Position numbers and translations under genes: made by a program
In this document: positions 54,001 to 63,084 of the stretch, one piece after another
How positions within the stretch are numbered: position 1 is the stretch's first letter
How the letters are laid out: each line of letters opens with the position of its first letter
The notes under the pieces: model-generated
What the model saw: only the letters and a program-made list of their open reading frames with translations
Databases searched by the model: none
What the model was told of the DNA's origin: nothing
NCBI GenBank assembly: GCA_941918925.1
Contig: OW799237.1
Span: 54,362,997 to 54,426,996, forward strand
From: Phyto melanocephala
Lineage: Eukaryota; Arthropoda; Insecta; Diptera; Rhinophoridae
Reading direction: 5' to 3'
Length of the DNA stretch: 64,000 bases

Positions 54001-54789
54001 TTCATCACTTCTTAAACGAATATCTATAGCATATAGCCCAATGCGCTGATTTGATGGTGATTTCTCATTTAGCTTTACCTTTTTCAGGGGAGGAAATAAA
54101 TCTGATAACGTGGGCGTTTCGTACGTTTCTGGTAAGCAATTCGCAAATATTTTGTCAATACCGTTGGGTGAAAAATCTGTTCTCATCGGGGAAGTTCTAT
54201 TTGGTGTTTTATTTATTTCAACAAACCATGTTAAAAAATCATCAATAGCCTTTTTAGGTTCTGGTTTCTTAGACCGTTCATTAATCGTAGCTTGGCTTAC
54301 AGAAACATTTTCGCATTCCTTAGATGGCTTATTTTTAAATTCAAAAACGTTTTGAGGCTCATCCTTAAAGTACCATGTCCTTTGTGCCAAATCCATCACG
54401 ATTCCAATCTGTTCCAAGAAATCTATACCTAGCAGAGTTCTCTTGTTCTGAGCTTTCGGTAAACAAATAAATCTTATACGCCTTAAACGTTTTCCAATAG
54501 TAATATTGACTATCGTAGACAACACAGTGTCTTTGCTTATGCTACCGTCGGCTAATGTTATTTCTGCCAAAACATTTTGAAATACGACACCTTTTTCTTT
54601 TAATTTTCGAAATAGATAATGTCCGGCCACACTTGTTCTTGCGGCTGTGTCCATATAGGCTTCTCCGTTCAAACCATTCACGTTGATATTAACAGTTGGA
54701 ACATTTCTACCCACTAATGTGGTGTGAATACTATTAAAATCAAGTTCTTTTGGACTTTCCATATTATTTTGGTGTTGCAGGTAGGACAA
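51088..54789 (-). CDS. pol of gypsy element 3: protease, RT, RNase H, integrase
   Basis: Uninterrupted 1233-codon frame, overlapping gag by 76 nt in the -1 frame, so a gag-pol fusion by frameshifting is expected and the displayed start is probably not used. Protease near residue 46 (YMDTAARTSVAG, Ala in place of the usual Gly of DTG). RT: WSFPVVLIPKKDGSTRLCVD and catalytic AYLDDIIICS at about 457. RNase H: HIYTDASNYSLGA at about 603. Integrase: zinc-binding H/H/C/C (HYGIEKT, CNDCRKY), then D in IAIDLFGPLP (about 886), D in IHTDNGSQF (about 945), and E in NPVERKNRD (about 980). A GPYVVI motif and a basic tail follow. Complete by family length (full pol of gypsy-type elements), with no stop. 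Confidence 0.93.
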   Translation of the reverse strand: MSYLQHQNNMESPKELDFNSIHTTLVGRNVPTVNINVNGLNGEAYMDTAARTSVAGHYLFRKLKEKGVVFQNVLAEITLADGSISKDTVLSTIVNITIGKRLRRIRFICLPKAQNKRTLLGIDFLEQIGIVMDLAQRTWYFKDEPQNVFEFKNKPSKECENVSVSQATINERSKKPEPKKAIDDFLTWFVEINKTPNRTSPMRTDFSPNGIDKIFANCLPETYETPTLSDLFPPLKKVKLNEKSPSNQRIGLYAIDIRLRSDEGPNLLKTQKQSIEKLLNESKEIFENITEPIHGVQHVINTGDHEPIATTPYRLSPAMKIKLRNELDDMLQKNVIQETESPWSFPVVLIPKKDGSTRLCVDYRRLNAITVTDTYPLPRMDDILHAAKTTPFMTTLDLKSGYWQIQVAAKNRLKTAFTTPYGIFVFNRMPFGLKNAPATLQRIIDKFRLSLPNVLILAYLDDIIICSETFESHLKDLKLAFEKLRTLGFHLNREKCYFCRPEVKNLGHILTPEGLKVDPEKAEAILKRSEPKNLKQLISFLQSCSWFRRYIPKFAEISKPLSNLTKKKTVWKWTAEEKASFEKLKNHLATPPILQQVKENEKFHIYTDASNYSLGAVLMQGEKYNEKPIEYASRLLLPAERNYSTTEREALAVVWAIQKFRGYVEGDEIIVFTDHQPLRWLFTLKSPTGRLARWSLLLQSYNISFSYTPGKQNVVADTLSRPPCVHDDCMEVCEYNHIQIDFPRKSAGEFRNAQLEDKEISTIISSLESNDENVTRYTGRGYIMVDGILYRFCSDQDSETGQVVVPRSLRTEILFKYHNDEIAGHYGIEKTVSRISRLFYWPGIRKDIENYVESCNDCRKYKPTNMKPMGLLQTVSSNRRFEIIAIDLFGPLPRTTDGFQWILIVEDICSRWVELYALKDGSAENCAVTLLNEVILRYGVPRRIHTDNGSQFISSLMQKLTFCLNIKQTFTPIYHPEANPVERKNRDLKTQLSICVKKDHNKWNLMLPSIRFAMNTAKCNSTGYTAAYLTFGRELRSPTEVQYDFKAIVNSENFIPQITPHLLRMANTLELANELQEQMQDKNKSSTDRSRRPQVNINIGDRVLVATHILSKASEGLTFKFTPRQDGPYVVIAKKGSSCFVIASEENLNAPLATHHVSALTLYDGNSSKPIYPIRKRGRPRSDGDSSGSDKRTYNNNVCIQHNNKNPVQQTSLEQRRSTRLQNQKSKPAQGKG

Positions 54790-55733
54790 TTAGATCTATA
54801 GTACCCCGTAGCACCACAACCATAGCAGCTCAATTTTGTCTCTTCCTGTTTGCCTTTTCTTTCATGTTCCATTCTCTTATAGCAAACTTCCGCAGAATGA
54901 TTTTTCTTTCTACAGTATGTGCAACGTGCGTATACTTTTACTTTAGGTTCAATGCTTTTAACAACGGTTTGATTATTCTCAAGAAAACTAAGTTCGATTT
55001 CTCGAGCTTTTTCTAATAGATCTTGAAAAGATTCGACTTTATCTCTATTGATTTTTTCTCGAATTTTCATAGTAATCTGAGAGAATAACATATTTATTAT
55101 GTTTTTTTCAGGTAACCTGTCCTTTAATTGTGCAAATAATCGTCTCTTCCTACAAACGAAACTATCGGTTGGCTCATCGAGCTTTTGTTTATCCTGAAAT
55201 ATTTCAGAGAAAATTCTCCAGTCAGGTTTCGGAGGAGAAAAGACGTTTCTCAATAGAGTAATTGCTTCATTAAAAGTTTTAGCTTCATGTTTTACCCCTT
55301 GCCAACATGAAGAGGCATAACCTTCTAGCAGTAGAGGCAAACTTAAAAGGGCAAACGTGTCTGAAATATTTTCGGCTTCTTTATAAACTAAAATAGTGGC
55401 TATAAAGTCTTCCACCTTTGTTACACTACGACCGCCATTAAACCTTGCGCTACAGGAACTAAATGTTGACTTGGATTCTTGTCTAACATTGATGCTTCCT
55501 AATAGGTCTGAAAATTGACGTTGAGTAAGACTTATCATTTGAGGATTATCTGCCGTATTTGTTTGTTGTAGATATGTTTCACTGCGTAGTGAATTTTGAG
55601 CAGGGTTATCCTGTACCGCACTTAATACAGATAAAGTTGACGCGGTAGAGCTGGTGCCCGCAACCGGTGCACTAACTTTTTGCTTTGTTGACGTATTGTT
55701 AGCATTTTGTGAATTCATTGTGCTTCTAGGCAT
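54714..55733 (-). CDS. gag of gypsy element 3
   Basis: 339-codon intact frame starting MPRSTMNSQNANNTSTKQKV. Low-complexity Ser/Thr/Ala N-terminus, then a capsid-like region (SSCSARFNGGRSVTKVEDFI, then IFSEIFQDKQKLDEPTDSFV) of the retrotransposon-gag type. Two zinc knuckles: CTYCRKKNHSAEVC and CYGCGATGYYRSNC. The stop lies in the overlap with pol. I did not find a classical slippery heptamer in the overlap, so the shift mechanism is open. Confidence 0.9.
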   Translation of the reverse strand: MPRSTMNSQNANNTSTKQKVSAPVAGTSSTASTLSVLSAVQDNPAQNSLRSETYLQQTNTADNPQMISLTQRQFSDLLGSINVRQESKSTFSSCSARFNGGRSVTKVEDFIATILVYKEAENISDTFALLSLPLLLEGYASSCWQGVKHEAKTFNEAITLLRNVFSPPKPDWRIFSEIFQDKQKLDEPTDSFVCRKRRLFAQLKDRLPEKNIINMLFSQITMKIREKINRDKVESFQDLLEKAREIELSFLENNQTVVKSIEPKVKVYARCTYCRKKNHSAEVCYKRMEHERKGKQEETKLSCYGCGATGYYRSNCPTCNTKIIWKVQKNLILIVFTPH

Positions 55734-55969
55734 TATCCGCTTAAATTATTACTTTTACTATATTTGGCAACCTTTTTAATTCTGTTAACGAGCAACTACA
55801 ACAGCAAAAAACGTTTAACGCAGTAGCGTATGAAGAAACCAAACTCAGTATAAATTGTGACGCAGCAAATAAATGCACACAACAAAAGCAGCACTCAGAC
55901 CGTTATACCAAATATAAAAAAATATACACAACACAATTCGTGTCGCAGCAGAGATGCACAACAACAACA

Positions 55970-56200
55970 GCACTAAAGAACGTATGTATGTATGTAGACG
56001 AAACACACCAAACGACTTTTTTGGCAGCAACCACAACAACAACAACAGTAAAGAACGTATGTATGTAGACGAAACACACTAAACGACTCTTTTTGGCAGC
56101 AACCACAACAACAACAACAGTAAGGAACGTATGTATGTAGACGAAACACACTAAACGACTCTTTTTGGCAGCAAACACAACAACAACAGCAGAATAAAAA
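55970..56200 (-). repeat. ~72-bp tandem repeat in the leader of gypsy element 3
   Basis: About three units, each with AACGTATGTATGTAGACGAA, ACACACTAAACGACTCTTTT and GGCAGCAACCACAACAACAA. It lies in the untranslated leader between the primer-binding site and gag. Frames that read through it are artefacts. Confidence 0.88.
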
Positions 56201-56338
56201 CGTGACTTGAATTCTACAGACTCCAAATATTGATGTTTTTTCTCTTTTTTTATATATGCCAAATTATGTTTTATATTGACAAAATTAGTTCAAATTATAC
56301 AATAATTTCAACAATTAATTATTTACGTTGGGCGCCAA

Positions 56339-56840
56339 TGTAGCCGAGGGCTATATTATTAATTTATGGTTTTATTTAATTATGGTCTGAAACTGAAGAG
56401 ACACTTGGGGTCAGCTTCGGTTTACAGACTAACAACGTCCACAAGGGCCTTTAATGTCCACAAGGGTTAGTTGTTTTAATTTATTATTTTTAATATTTAT
56501 GTTACAATAATAAAATGCCGAGGAGGTCTGTTCTGCTTGAAAGCTAAATTCAGAGTGACTTTTATTGAAATTATTTTCTTACGACTAACTAAAATACGAA
56601 CATAGCATAAAACAAAATCAAAGATTACAATTACAATGACTTTAAAACTGTATGTTATTTTATCACATAGGGTTGTATTATAAAGCAAGTACTTTTGTCC
56701 CTTTTCAATAATTCCCAAATCAATGACCGTTAAATAAGTTTAAATTAAATATAGTTCAATGTTAACAAATATAAATAAAAGTATGATAAATAACACTCAT
56801 AAAAAATATATATATGATAAATAAGTATAGCGGCGCTACA
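56339..56840 (-). repeat. 5' LTR of gypsy element 3
   Basis: 502 bp, partner of 50532..51033. The primer-binding site TTGGCGCCCAACGT (minus strand) abuts its inner end at 56338. Confidence 0.93.
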
Positions 56841-56844
56841 ATAG

Positions 56845-58385
56845 TATATTTTCAATGGCCATTGTCGATGTAGTCCTCATGTCACCGCAAATACTGATGC
56901 AGCACTGTCTCTGAATCTTTTGAAGAGGTTTTACATTCACCTTCTTCTCTAAGGATGTCCACCACACTAACGAGGCATACGTCATAATCGGCCGCAGTAC
57001 ACTCGTATATAGCCAATGTGTCATCCTTGGGCTTATGCCCCACTATGAGCCTATCGTTCTTCTGCAGATGGCCCATATTATCTGAGCCTTTTCCACTTTA
57101 CATTCAATGTTGTCCTTCCAGGATAGTCTCCAATCAAGCACTATTCCTAGGTATTTGACCTTCTTATCAATCTTAATTGTCTTATTTCGAAAGATGGGAT
57201 TTCCATGCACTGGCATCTTCCTCTTTCTCGCAAACAAACAGATTTCAGTTTTGTCAGGGTTGACATTGAGCTCTCGCTCTTTTGCCCAGTTATAGGATAT
57301 ATTCAAAGCCTCCGTTGCAACATCATCCGCGTAACAGATAGGTTTGAATCCCTCATTTGATAGAGTCCTCAGTAGACTATGTATGGTAGTTACCCATAAT
57401 AGTGGAGATAAAATACCTCCCTGCGGGGTTCCTCGACATACTCTGCTCCTTCTCCTCACTCCATTTGCCTCACAATTTATCCATCTGTTCCTTAACATAT
57501 TGCTAATCCATGCAATTAAGACATGGTTTAACCCTAAGTTCTCTAAGGAACCGATAAGACTCGAGGTCATTACGTTATTGAAAGCTCCTTCTATGTCTAT
57601 GAATACGCCTATGGTATACACACCCAGATCGAAGGATCTTTCTATATGATAAACAACTTCCTGAAGAGTAGTCTCAGTAGATCTGCCCTTGATATAGGCA
57701 TGTTGTCCGAATCTCATTGAATCGCCTGGTATTCGTCTCCTAACCATTCCGTCGACGATACGCTCCATGGTTTTCAATAAGAATGATGTTAAGCTTATGG
57801 GTCTATAAGCTTTAGGATTGCGTAATTTTCCTTCCCTGGTTTAGGTATGAGAACGACTCTCGCCTCCCTCCATTCCACAGGGGTGTACGCATATTTTAGG
57901 CAAGTAGTAAAAATGTTCGCCAGCCTTATATCGATTAGGTCAATGCTCATTTGTAGGAGAGCCGGAAAAATACCGTCCGGCCCTGGTGCTTTATATGGCA
58001 AGAAACTATTTACCGCATTTACCATCTTTGCGGTTATAATTATATCCGTCGTGGCATTCCCAGCATGGGGGTGGGGATTTTCCCCATCATCCGCCATTTC
58101 CGTTTGGTAGTGTGCCTCTATTAGTATTCCTAGTGTTTCCTCCATCGTCTCCGACCTTTTCCCGTTTGAATCAACGAGTGTTTCCGGTTGGGTATGGGTT
58201 TTAGATAGGAATTTCTTGATTCTAGAAACGTCATTCACGCTGTCCACCTGACTGAAAAAAAGCCTCCAGGATCTGCGTTTGGCGTTTCTTATTGCCTTAT
58301 TGTATATTCTGAGCTTCTCATTGTAATCGTCCCAGTATACTGATTGTCTTTTCCGACAGGCTCTGTTAAATAGCCTTCCGGTATA
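56845..58385 (-). pseudogene. RT part of the LOA-like element (5'-truncated)
   Basis: The minus strand, from 58385, reads GRLFNRACRKRQSVYWDDYN and a linker, then RT: YKAPGPDGIFPALLQM, WREARVVLIPKPGK (58247..57795); after a frame change, TMERIVDGMVRRRI, FGQHAYIKGRSTETTLQEVV, GVFIDIEGAFNNV, RGTPQGGILSPLLW, CYADDVATEALN (catalytic YADD, about 57330), NVNPDKTEICLFARKRKM, KYLGIVLDWRLSWKDN (57777..57043), and after another shift LYTSVLRPIMTYASLVWW and CCISICGDMRTTSTMA to the gypsy junction. Few frameshifts, so decay is moderate. The endonuclease is absent. Confidence 0.87.
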
Positions 58386-58570
58386 AAAAGGATATTTTAA
58401 CTTAAAATTAAATCAACCCTAAATAAATTAAAATGTTAGTTTAAAAAAAAATTTTTCCAAAATTTTAATTATTTTTATTTTGTGTTTAATTAAATAATCT
58501 TAATTATTAAACGTAACTCCAAAGTCCTAATAATTTTTTTTATTTTTTTTAATATATTTTTGTTTCTTAG
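58386..58570. other. End of host intron 2
   Basis: AT-rich sequence with T-rich runs near the acceptor (TATTTTTGTTTCTTAG, ending 58570). Confidence 0.55.
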
Positions 58571-59763
58571 CTTCAGAAGACATAAAAAATAAAAAAGAAA
58601 AGTTATTTTTAACATACACATCTCTAAGCGATATTAGCAAAATAGTAAAATCAAAAAAATCGAGAGGTTATGGTAAAAATATTATGCCAGTGGGCGAAAA
58701 TGCAAATCGAAATAAGACAACAACAAGCATTGTATGCAGCGATCCAAAGATAAATGACATGCTAAATTACGATGCGGATATAGGGCAAAAAATATTTCAT
58801 TCTTCGGCTACACAAGCTCAACCTCAGCACCGTTCTAGCTGCGATGTCATAGGTAATGAAAACCCAATCGGTTGGCAAATACCTCCAAGACTTAATCTGG
58901 ATACAGTAGATGGCATCTTGTGTCATAATTTGGCTTCAAATTTAGAAGATAAGAATACTCCAGTTAAAACTAAATTAATATCATCATCGAAAAAGTCAAA
59001 AACTACACCAGGTACACAAAAGTTTTATTGGTCCGAACAGCTACGACAATTATCTCCTTGGTCAAACAAATATAAAAAAATAAATGGAGAAAACGACAAT
59101 AAATCGTATATGCGTTTTACTTCAAAGGCTTTTATTAAATCATCCAAAAAGAAAATTTTACGTTTAGTGTCCCCAAAAAAAGAAAATATGGAACGAAAAG
59201 GTATAAAAATACGTAAAACACCTTATCGTAATATTGGTGTACAGACTTCATGTGATGAAGTTTCCTGCCGGGGCGAATTATGTGTTCGTAGTTCATACGA
59301 ACAAGGTTCCACTCTACAGTCTCCACCTGGTAGTTATCATTCACCTATACAATCGTCACATATTCAGTCGCCATCTTCAACTCAGTCACAAAACTCTACT
59401 TCAAAAGGTAATAAACTTGAGGCCACTAATTTCGATTTTTCCCGTACTGTACATTCGCCACCTAAAAAGGCACATCGTTCAAGTCAACGAAAATTAAATT
59501 TTCCGCTAAATTGTGCTCTTGTCAGTACACATGACGAAATTAAAACCAAACCTGAATGTAATAAAAAAACATATCGCTCATTTAACTCAGAATTAAATCA
59601 AGATGTATCAATATCAAAAATAAATTATATTCTTAGTAATATACGCGCAAAACTTGAAGCAAGTGATGAGCAAGCTGTCCGCACATTTCAGGTATGTAAA
59701 AACAAAATTGAAAAATTTTTAAAGGCTAGAAAAACCTTACCTTTACAACCTATACAAATATGA
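58571..59763 (+). CDS. Unrecognised host gene, exon 3 (C-terminal part)
   Basis: Open from the acceptor at 58570 to the stop TGA (59761..59763); 1193 nt, starting with two codon bases (CT). Nothing stops the frame from 58573 on, so the exon extends well upstream of the first internal ATG (58684). The polar, Lys/Ser-rich protein has a KEN sequence in LVSPKKENMERKG (about 59167), several Ser/Thr-Pro sites (SPPGSYHSPIQSS, FSRTVHSPPKKAHRS), a Cys cluster (TSCDEVSCRGELCVRS), a Gln/Ser-rich stretch (SHIQSPSSTQSQNSTSKG) and a C-terminal helical segment (KINYILSNIRAKLEASDEQA, then CKNKIEKFLKARKT). KEN and S/T-P sites fit a cell-cycle-regulated nuclear protein, but both are weak short motifs. The family is unknown. 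Confidence 0.75.
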
Positions 59764-60363
59764 CCAAAATTTTAAAAGCTATGGAGAGTTTTTGATTTTT
59801 TTTATTGTTAAGACAAATTTAAGATTCTTTTAAACGATACCCACAAACTAATGATAACTAAAAAATGGTTAGTTTGATATTATTAAAATAAATTTAGATT
59901 TACTCGGCTCAGTAGTTTCGGAGTTATAATAAAAAATTAAAGCAAAAAATATTTATTTTTACGTGAAAATTAAAATTTTTTTGTTTTAAAAAAATCATGA
60001 AAAATCTAAAACGACAAAAATTGTACAGATTTATTGCTTTATTGCAAGCCTCGATTGATTCTTTTCGAATTAATTCACAATTAAAAAAATTCACAACATA
60101 AAATTGAGTAGTTCTTCTTTTGATTTATTAAATTTTGGGAAACCCCCTTTATAATTATGTAGAAAATGTTTCAAAAAAACATTTTACATTTTATTCAAAA
60201 AGTGTTTGCGATTACGTAGACATCATTATATCCCTACATAAAGATTAGAATCATTCAGCTTACAAGTTAAAAATGAGCAAGAAAGTAAGAACATTTCTAT
60301 GTAAAAAATGGAAGTGCTTCTTAACTTTATTGCAAAAGTGTTATGAAGATTGCTATTATATAT
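59764..60363. other. 3' flank of the host gene
   Basis: Probable 3' UTR and downstream DNA. AATAAA occurs at about 59887 and could serve as a poly(A) signal. I see no other feature. Confidence 0.45.
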
Positions 60364-60371
60364 ATTCGAAC

Positions 60372-60580
60372 CAAGGCATATTTATTCATCAGGTACTCTT
60401 GATTCGTCAGCTGATTATTTTTTACATCTCTTATTTTAAATTTCAGCTGTCAAAATGCATAAATAAGAAACTATTTTCTCTCTTTTCTAATTTATTTCAA
60501 ATTTCAAACTTCATATATAAAAAATATAAACAAAAAAATTCTCTCCGAACTGCAATTACCTGATGAATAAATATGCCTTG
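60372..60580. mobile_element. 209-bp hAT-like MITE, intact copy
   Basis: Ends are CAAGGCATATTTATTCATCA and TGATGAATAAATATGCCTTG. Flanks are ATTCGAAC (60364..60371) and ATCCGAAC (60581..60588), an 8-bp duplication with one change. It is the uninterrupted form of the copy at 7042..7605. The peptide readable across it is not a gene. Confidence 0.88.
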
Positions 60581-60649
60581 ATCCGAACCAGCAATGGCTA
60601 CCGACTACTATATGTATTTCATGTCGATTAAATTTATATTTGAGGTCTT

Positions 60650-60745
60650 CTAAAGTAAGTACAGTACTGTACGCTTATAGTTACATCCTTTAGCTGTAGC
60701 GAAATCGTGGACTATATCGATAATGTAACTATAAGACTAATTTTT
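60650..60745. repeat. Small inverted repeat
   Basis: CTTATAGTTACAT (60670..60682) pairs with ATGTAACTATAAG (60724..60736). This may be a short MITE or hairpin; no flanking duplication could be assigned. Confidence 0.5.
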
Positions 60746-61033
60746 TGAATTCTTCATATTCTTTTTTTAATTTTTTTTTTTTAATTTTACAGAAGGCTTG
60801 TAAATTTCAAAGCCTATGCTTTGTTTAAGTACAAAACCCGTTTTGGAAAACATTTGTATGTTCAGAACACAAAATTTTTCAAAATTACTCAAACCGGCCT
60901 CTCTCACCAACAAACTCAGAGTTGGAAAACTCTAATTTTAACGTTTAAGAACTGTGCAACTTTTTTTGCGAGAACTTTGTTGAAATTTAAAACTAAAATC
61001 CTTAAACAAGTAATTTTATTTGTTATTTAATAT

Positions 61034-62035
61034 TTTTATACCCACCACCAAAAAAATGGTGTGGGGGTATATTCATTTTACCTTTGTAACAAATCGAAAT
61101 ATCCATTTTTTAACCCATAAAGTATATATTATTTGACTCCTGGATTCATTTTAGGACGATCTAGCTATGTCTGTCCGTCTGTTGAAAGCCCAAAAGATCG
61201 CGCCCAAAAAATTAGGGGGATCAAATTTTGCAAGAATATTTCTATAACGTAATAATATATGGTATTAAAAATGGGTTAAATCGGTATTCTAGGAAGAGAG
61301 TTATATCTTGTAAAATTTCGTAAGTATATTTTTTTTAGTAAAATATATATTTACCTGAAAATTGCTCAAACCTATACATTTCGAGAACAGTTATGTTTTA
61401 AAATGTACGAAAATTTTATTTGGATTGTAGTATTAAAAAGTCAAAACTAGAGCTTAACAGAGTTACAAATGTAAAACACAAAAGCGAATGAAATGTATAA
61501 TAATTTTAATTACATTAATTCATTCATTCATTCATTTACACTTTTATTTTTAATGTGTATAAAATTCATCTATAAATGCAAAAAAACATAAGTAGCAATA
61601 TTTGATAACACTAACACTCGATTTAAAAAGTCACGACGTTGTATTACTTTCTTTGTATAACATCGATATGTTAGTAAAATATTTTAGTAAATTTAGTCTT
61701 TCAATGAAAGAGGACGTTAAAGTAGGCGTGTCCTTGTGTTTTTCAGGGAAAAATATTGTTTTTCCTCAGGAAATATATATTCGAAGTTTCATGACTCTAC
61801 GTTAATGCGTTTGGACATAATTGCATTTTGTTCGATGTTGCAAGGACACGGTTTTTTCGACCTACTCTTGCATTACGAGCTATAACTCTCTTACTAATAT
61901 TCCAATTTAGCCCACTTTCAATACCAAACAAACCTTGTGTATAAGAAAGCCCCCTAGCTCTTTCGGTGCGACCTCTGTCGTGCTTTCAGCAGACGGACGG
62001 ACATAGCTAGATCGTCATAAAATGAAACACCGATT
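61034..62035. repeat. Dispersed repeat family 2, long copy with inverted ends
   Basis: Starts TTTTTATACCCACCACCAAA AND can form a stem with GGTGTGGGGGTATA nearby. GATCTAGCTATGTCTGTCCG (61159..61178) is inverted at about 62000 (CGGACATAGCTAGATCGTC), so the two ends face each other. The interior matches 48740..49245 and 12115..12430 in parts. Peptides here are chance frames. Confidence 0.6.
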
Positions 62036-62190
62036 TAGAATATACAGTTAAGGAAAAAACTTACCCTTTCATATATTAAATATAGAAAAGAGAGAGAGAG
62101 AAAGTTTCCAAAGATATAGTACAAGAGAAAATAATAAAAATAAAAATAAGTTAGTAGGAAATAAAATAGAAGAAAGAAAAAACATATTCT

Positions 62191-62545
62191 CTACGAGCCC
62201 CATTGCATGTTCACTAGCCACCCGATCCCCATGATGAATCCGATAATATTCCCCAGCTTGCACTTTGAAACATCACAAAATTCATCGTAGAATCGTTTAC
62301 CTAACCACTTTAGCCTGTGATTATGTAGCCTTGGGCAGTGACAGACAATGTGTTTCACAGTTTCCAATTCCTCTTCACCTTCACACATCCTACAATAATC
62401 CGGAGTGTCACGATCCCATTTGCTAATCCTAGCCCTCCCAGGACAGTGCACTGTTAAAACCCCAATAGTGGCCCTCAGACATACCCTACCCAGGCCCAGA
62501 AGAACCGTAGAGTCCGCTGAGTTTAACCTGTTTACCTGAGGATGA
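62191..62545 (-). pseudogene. LOA-like retrotransposon C-terminal fragment
   Basis: The minus strand reads QVNRLNSADSTVLLGLGRVC, TVHCPGRARISKWDRDTPDY, CRMCEGEEELETVKHIVCHC and HNHRLKWLGKRFYDEFCDVS. This corresponds to the C-terminal zinc region at 25803..26192. A poly(A) tract on the plus strand at 62560..62580 sits at the break. It is an isolated fragment without RT or RNase H. Confidence 0.82.
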
Positions 62546-62663
62546 CAATAACAGAAATAACAAAAAAAAAAAAAAAAATTCATGAAAAAAGTCTACGTAC
62601 TGTCTTAAATATCGAATAAAATATTCAATTTCCGTTAAATAAATAAAAGAAAACAATATATTT

Positions 62664-62729
62664 TTAATATTTTGTAGGACCACCTTGGGCTTCAATAACC
62701 GCCTGAAGACGACGTGGCATCGACCACGA
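62664..62729 (-). pseudogene. Tc1-like transposase C-terminal relic
   Basis: The minus strand ends SWSMPRRLQAVIEAQGGPTK and Y, then stop. The MPRRLxAVIxAxGGxTKY ending is typical of DD34E Tc1-like transposases. Only this last exon-sized piece remains. Confidence 0.72.
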
Positions 62730-62764
62730 TTTTGAATTATTACGTAGTTAACTGTATTGTACTT

Positions 62765-63060
62765 GTCAAAAATTGATCCGCCATTTTGTTTTAGACGCCA
62801 TCTTAGATATTAAATTTTTTAATAATTTACTGTATTCTACTGGTCAAGCCCTTTCATTTGATACTAATATTGGGGGTGTTCAAAAAGTTACATTTTAAAA
62901 TACCTTATTTGACCCATAAATAAATTTAATATCCGCCATTTTGTAGTGGCGGCCAACATGAACTTTATTTTTTTATAGTGCTTATATTTCGCTAGTCCAG
63001 TCCTTTCAGATGATACCAATATTGACTCTCTCGGTTATCTAGAAGCTGAAAAAATGTATT
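62765..63060. repeat. Inverted copy of the 37280..37560 module
   Basis: CGCCATTTTGTTTTAGACGC, CTGGTCAAGCCCTTTCATTT and CCGCCATTTTGTAGTGGCGG are the reverse complements of blocks at 37520, 37470 and 37370, in reversed order. Non-coding. Confidence 0.82.
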
Positions 63061-63084
63061 TCCATTGGTAAATTAAAAAAAAAA

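Larger units (their letters stand above)
50532..56840 (-). mobile_element. Ty3/gypsy retrotransposon 3, nearly intact
   Basis: 6309-bp minus-strand element with ATAG duplicated (50528..50531 and 56841..56844). The 502-bp LTRs (TGTAGCCGAGGG...GGCGCTACA) differ at only two positions that I see. The primer-binding site on the minus strand is TTGGCGCCCAACGT next to the 5' LTR; the purine tract GCAACAGAGGGGGAGAT borders the 3' LTR. gag and pol are both full open frames. No env. This is the best candidate for an active element in the window. Confidence 0.95.
49290..58385 (-). mobile_element. LOA/I-like non-LTR retrotransposon split by gypsy element 3
   Basis: Minus-strand copy. The 3' tail, at the left, is a GGTTA-type repeat (TAGGTTAGGTTAGGTTAGGT, 49278..49300). 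RNase H and zinc domain are at 49447..50527; RT is at 56845..58247; it breaks off near 58385 (5'-truncated). Gypsy element 3 is inserted with ATAG duplicated. On removal RT reads ENILLSIWPIEIQVKYEAAL without a break. Confidence 0.87.
10007..58570 (+). other. Host gene intron 2, 48.6 kb, filled with transposons
   Basis: Donor A/GTAAGT at 10006/10007 and acceptor TTTTTGTTTCTTAG ending at 58570. Exon 2 leaves one codon base and exon 3 opens with two (CT), giving ACT and an open frame of 397 codons before the stop at 59761..59763. The phase match and total length divisible by three support one gene. Distance makes it less certain than intron 1. The intron holds three mariner lineages, two gypsy elements, several non-LTR elements and at least four foldback or hAT-like elements, each listed separately. 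Confidence 0.6.

Noticed and set aside
55845..56262. Two overlapping minus-strand frames rich in valine
   Set aside because: They read through the leader tandem repeat of gypsy element 3 and differ only by repeat copies.
50532..56840. Possible env gene, which would make the element an errantivirus
   Set aside because: No third open frame exists between pol and the 3' LTR (51034..51087), and none was found elsewhere in the element.
60821..61030. 69-residue frame after the MITE at 60372
   Set aside because: Lys/Phe/Thr-rich with no motif, in AT-rich DNA. A distant transposase fragment cannot be excluded, but nothing supports it.
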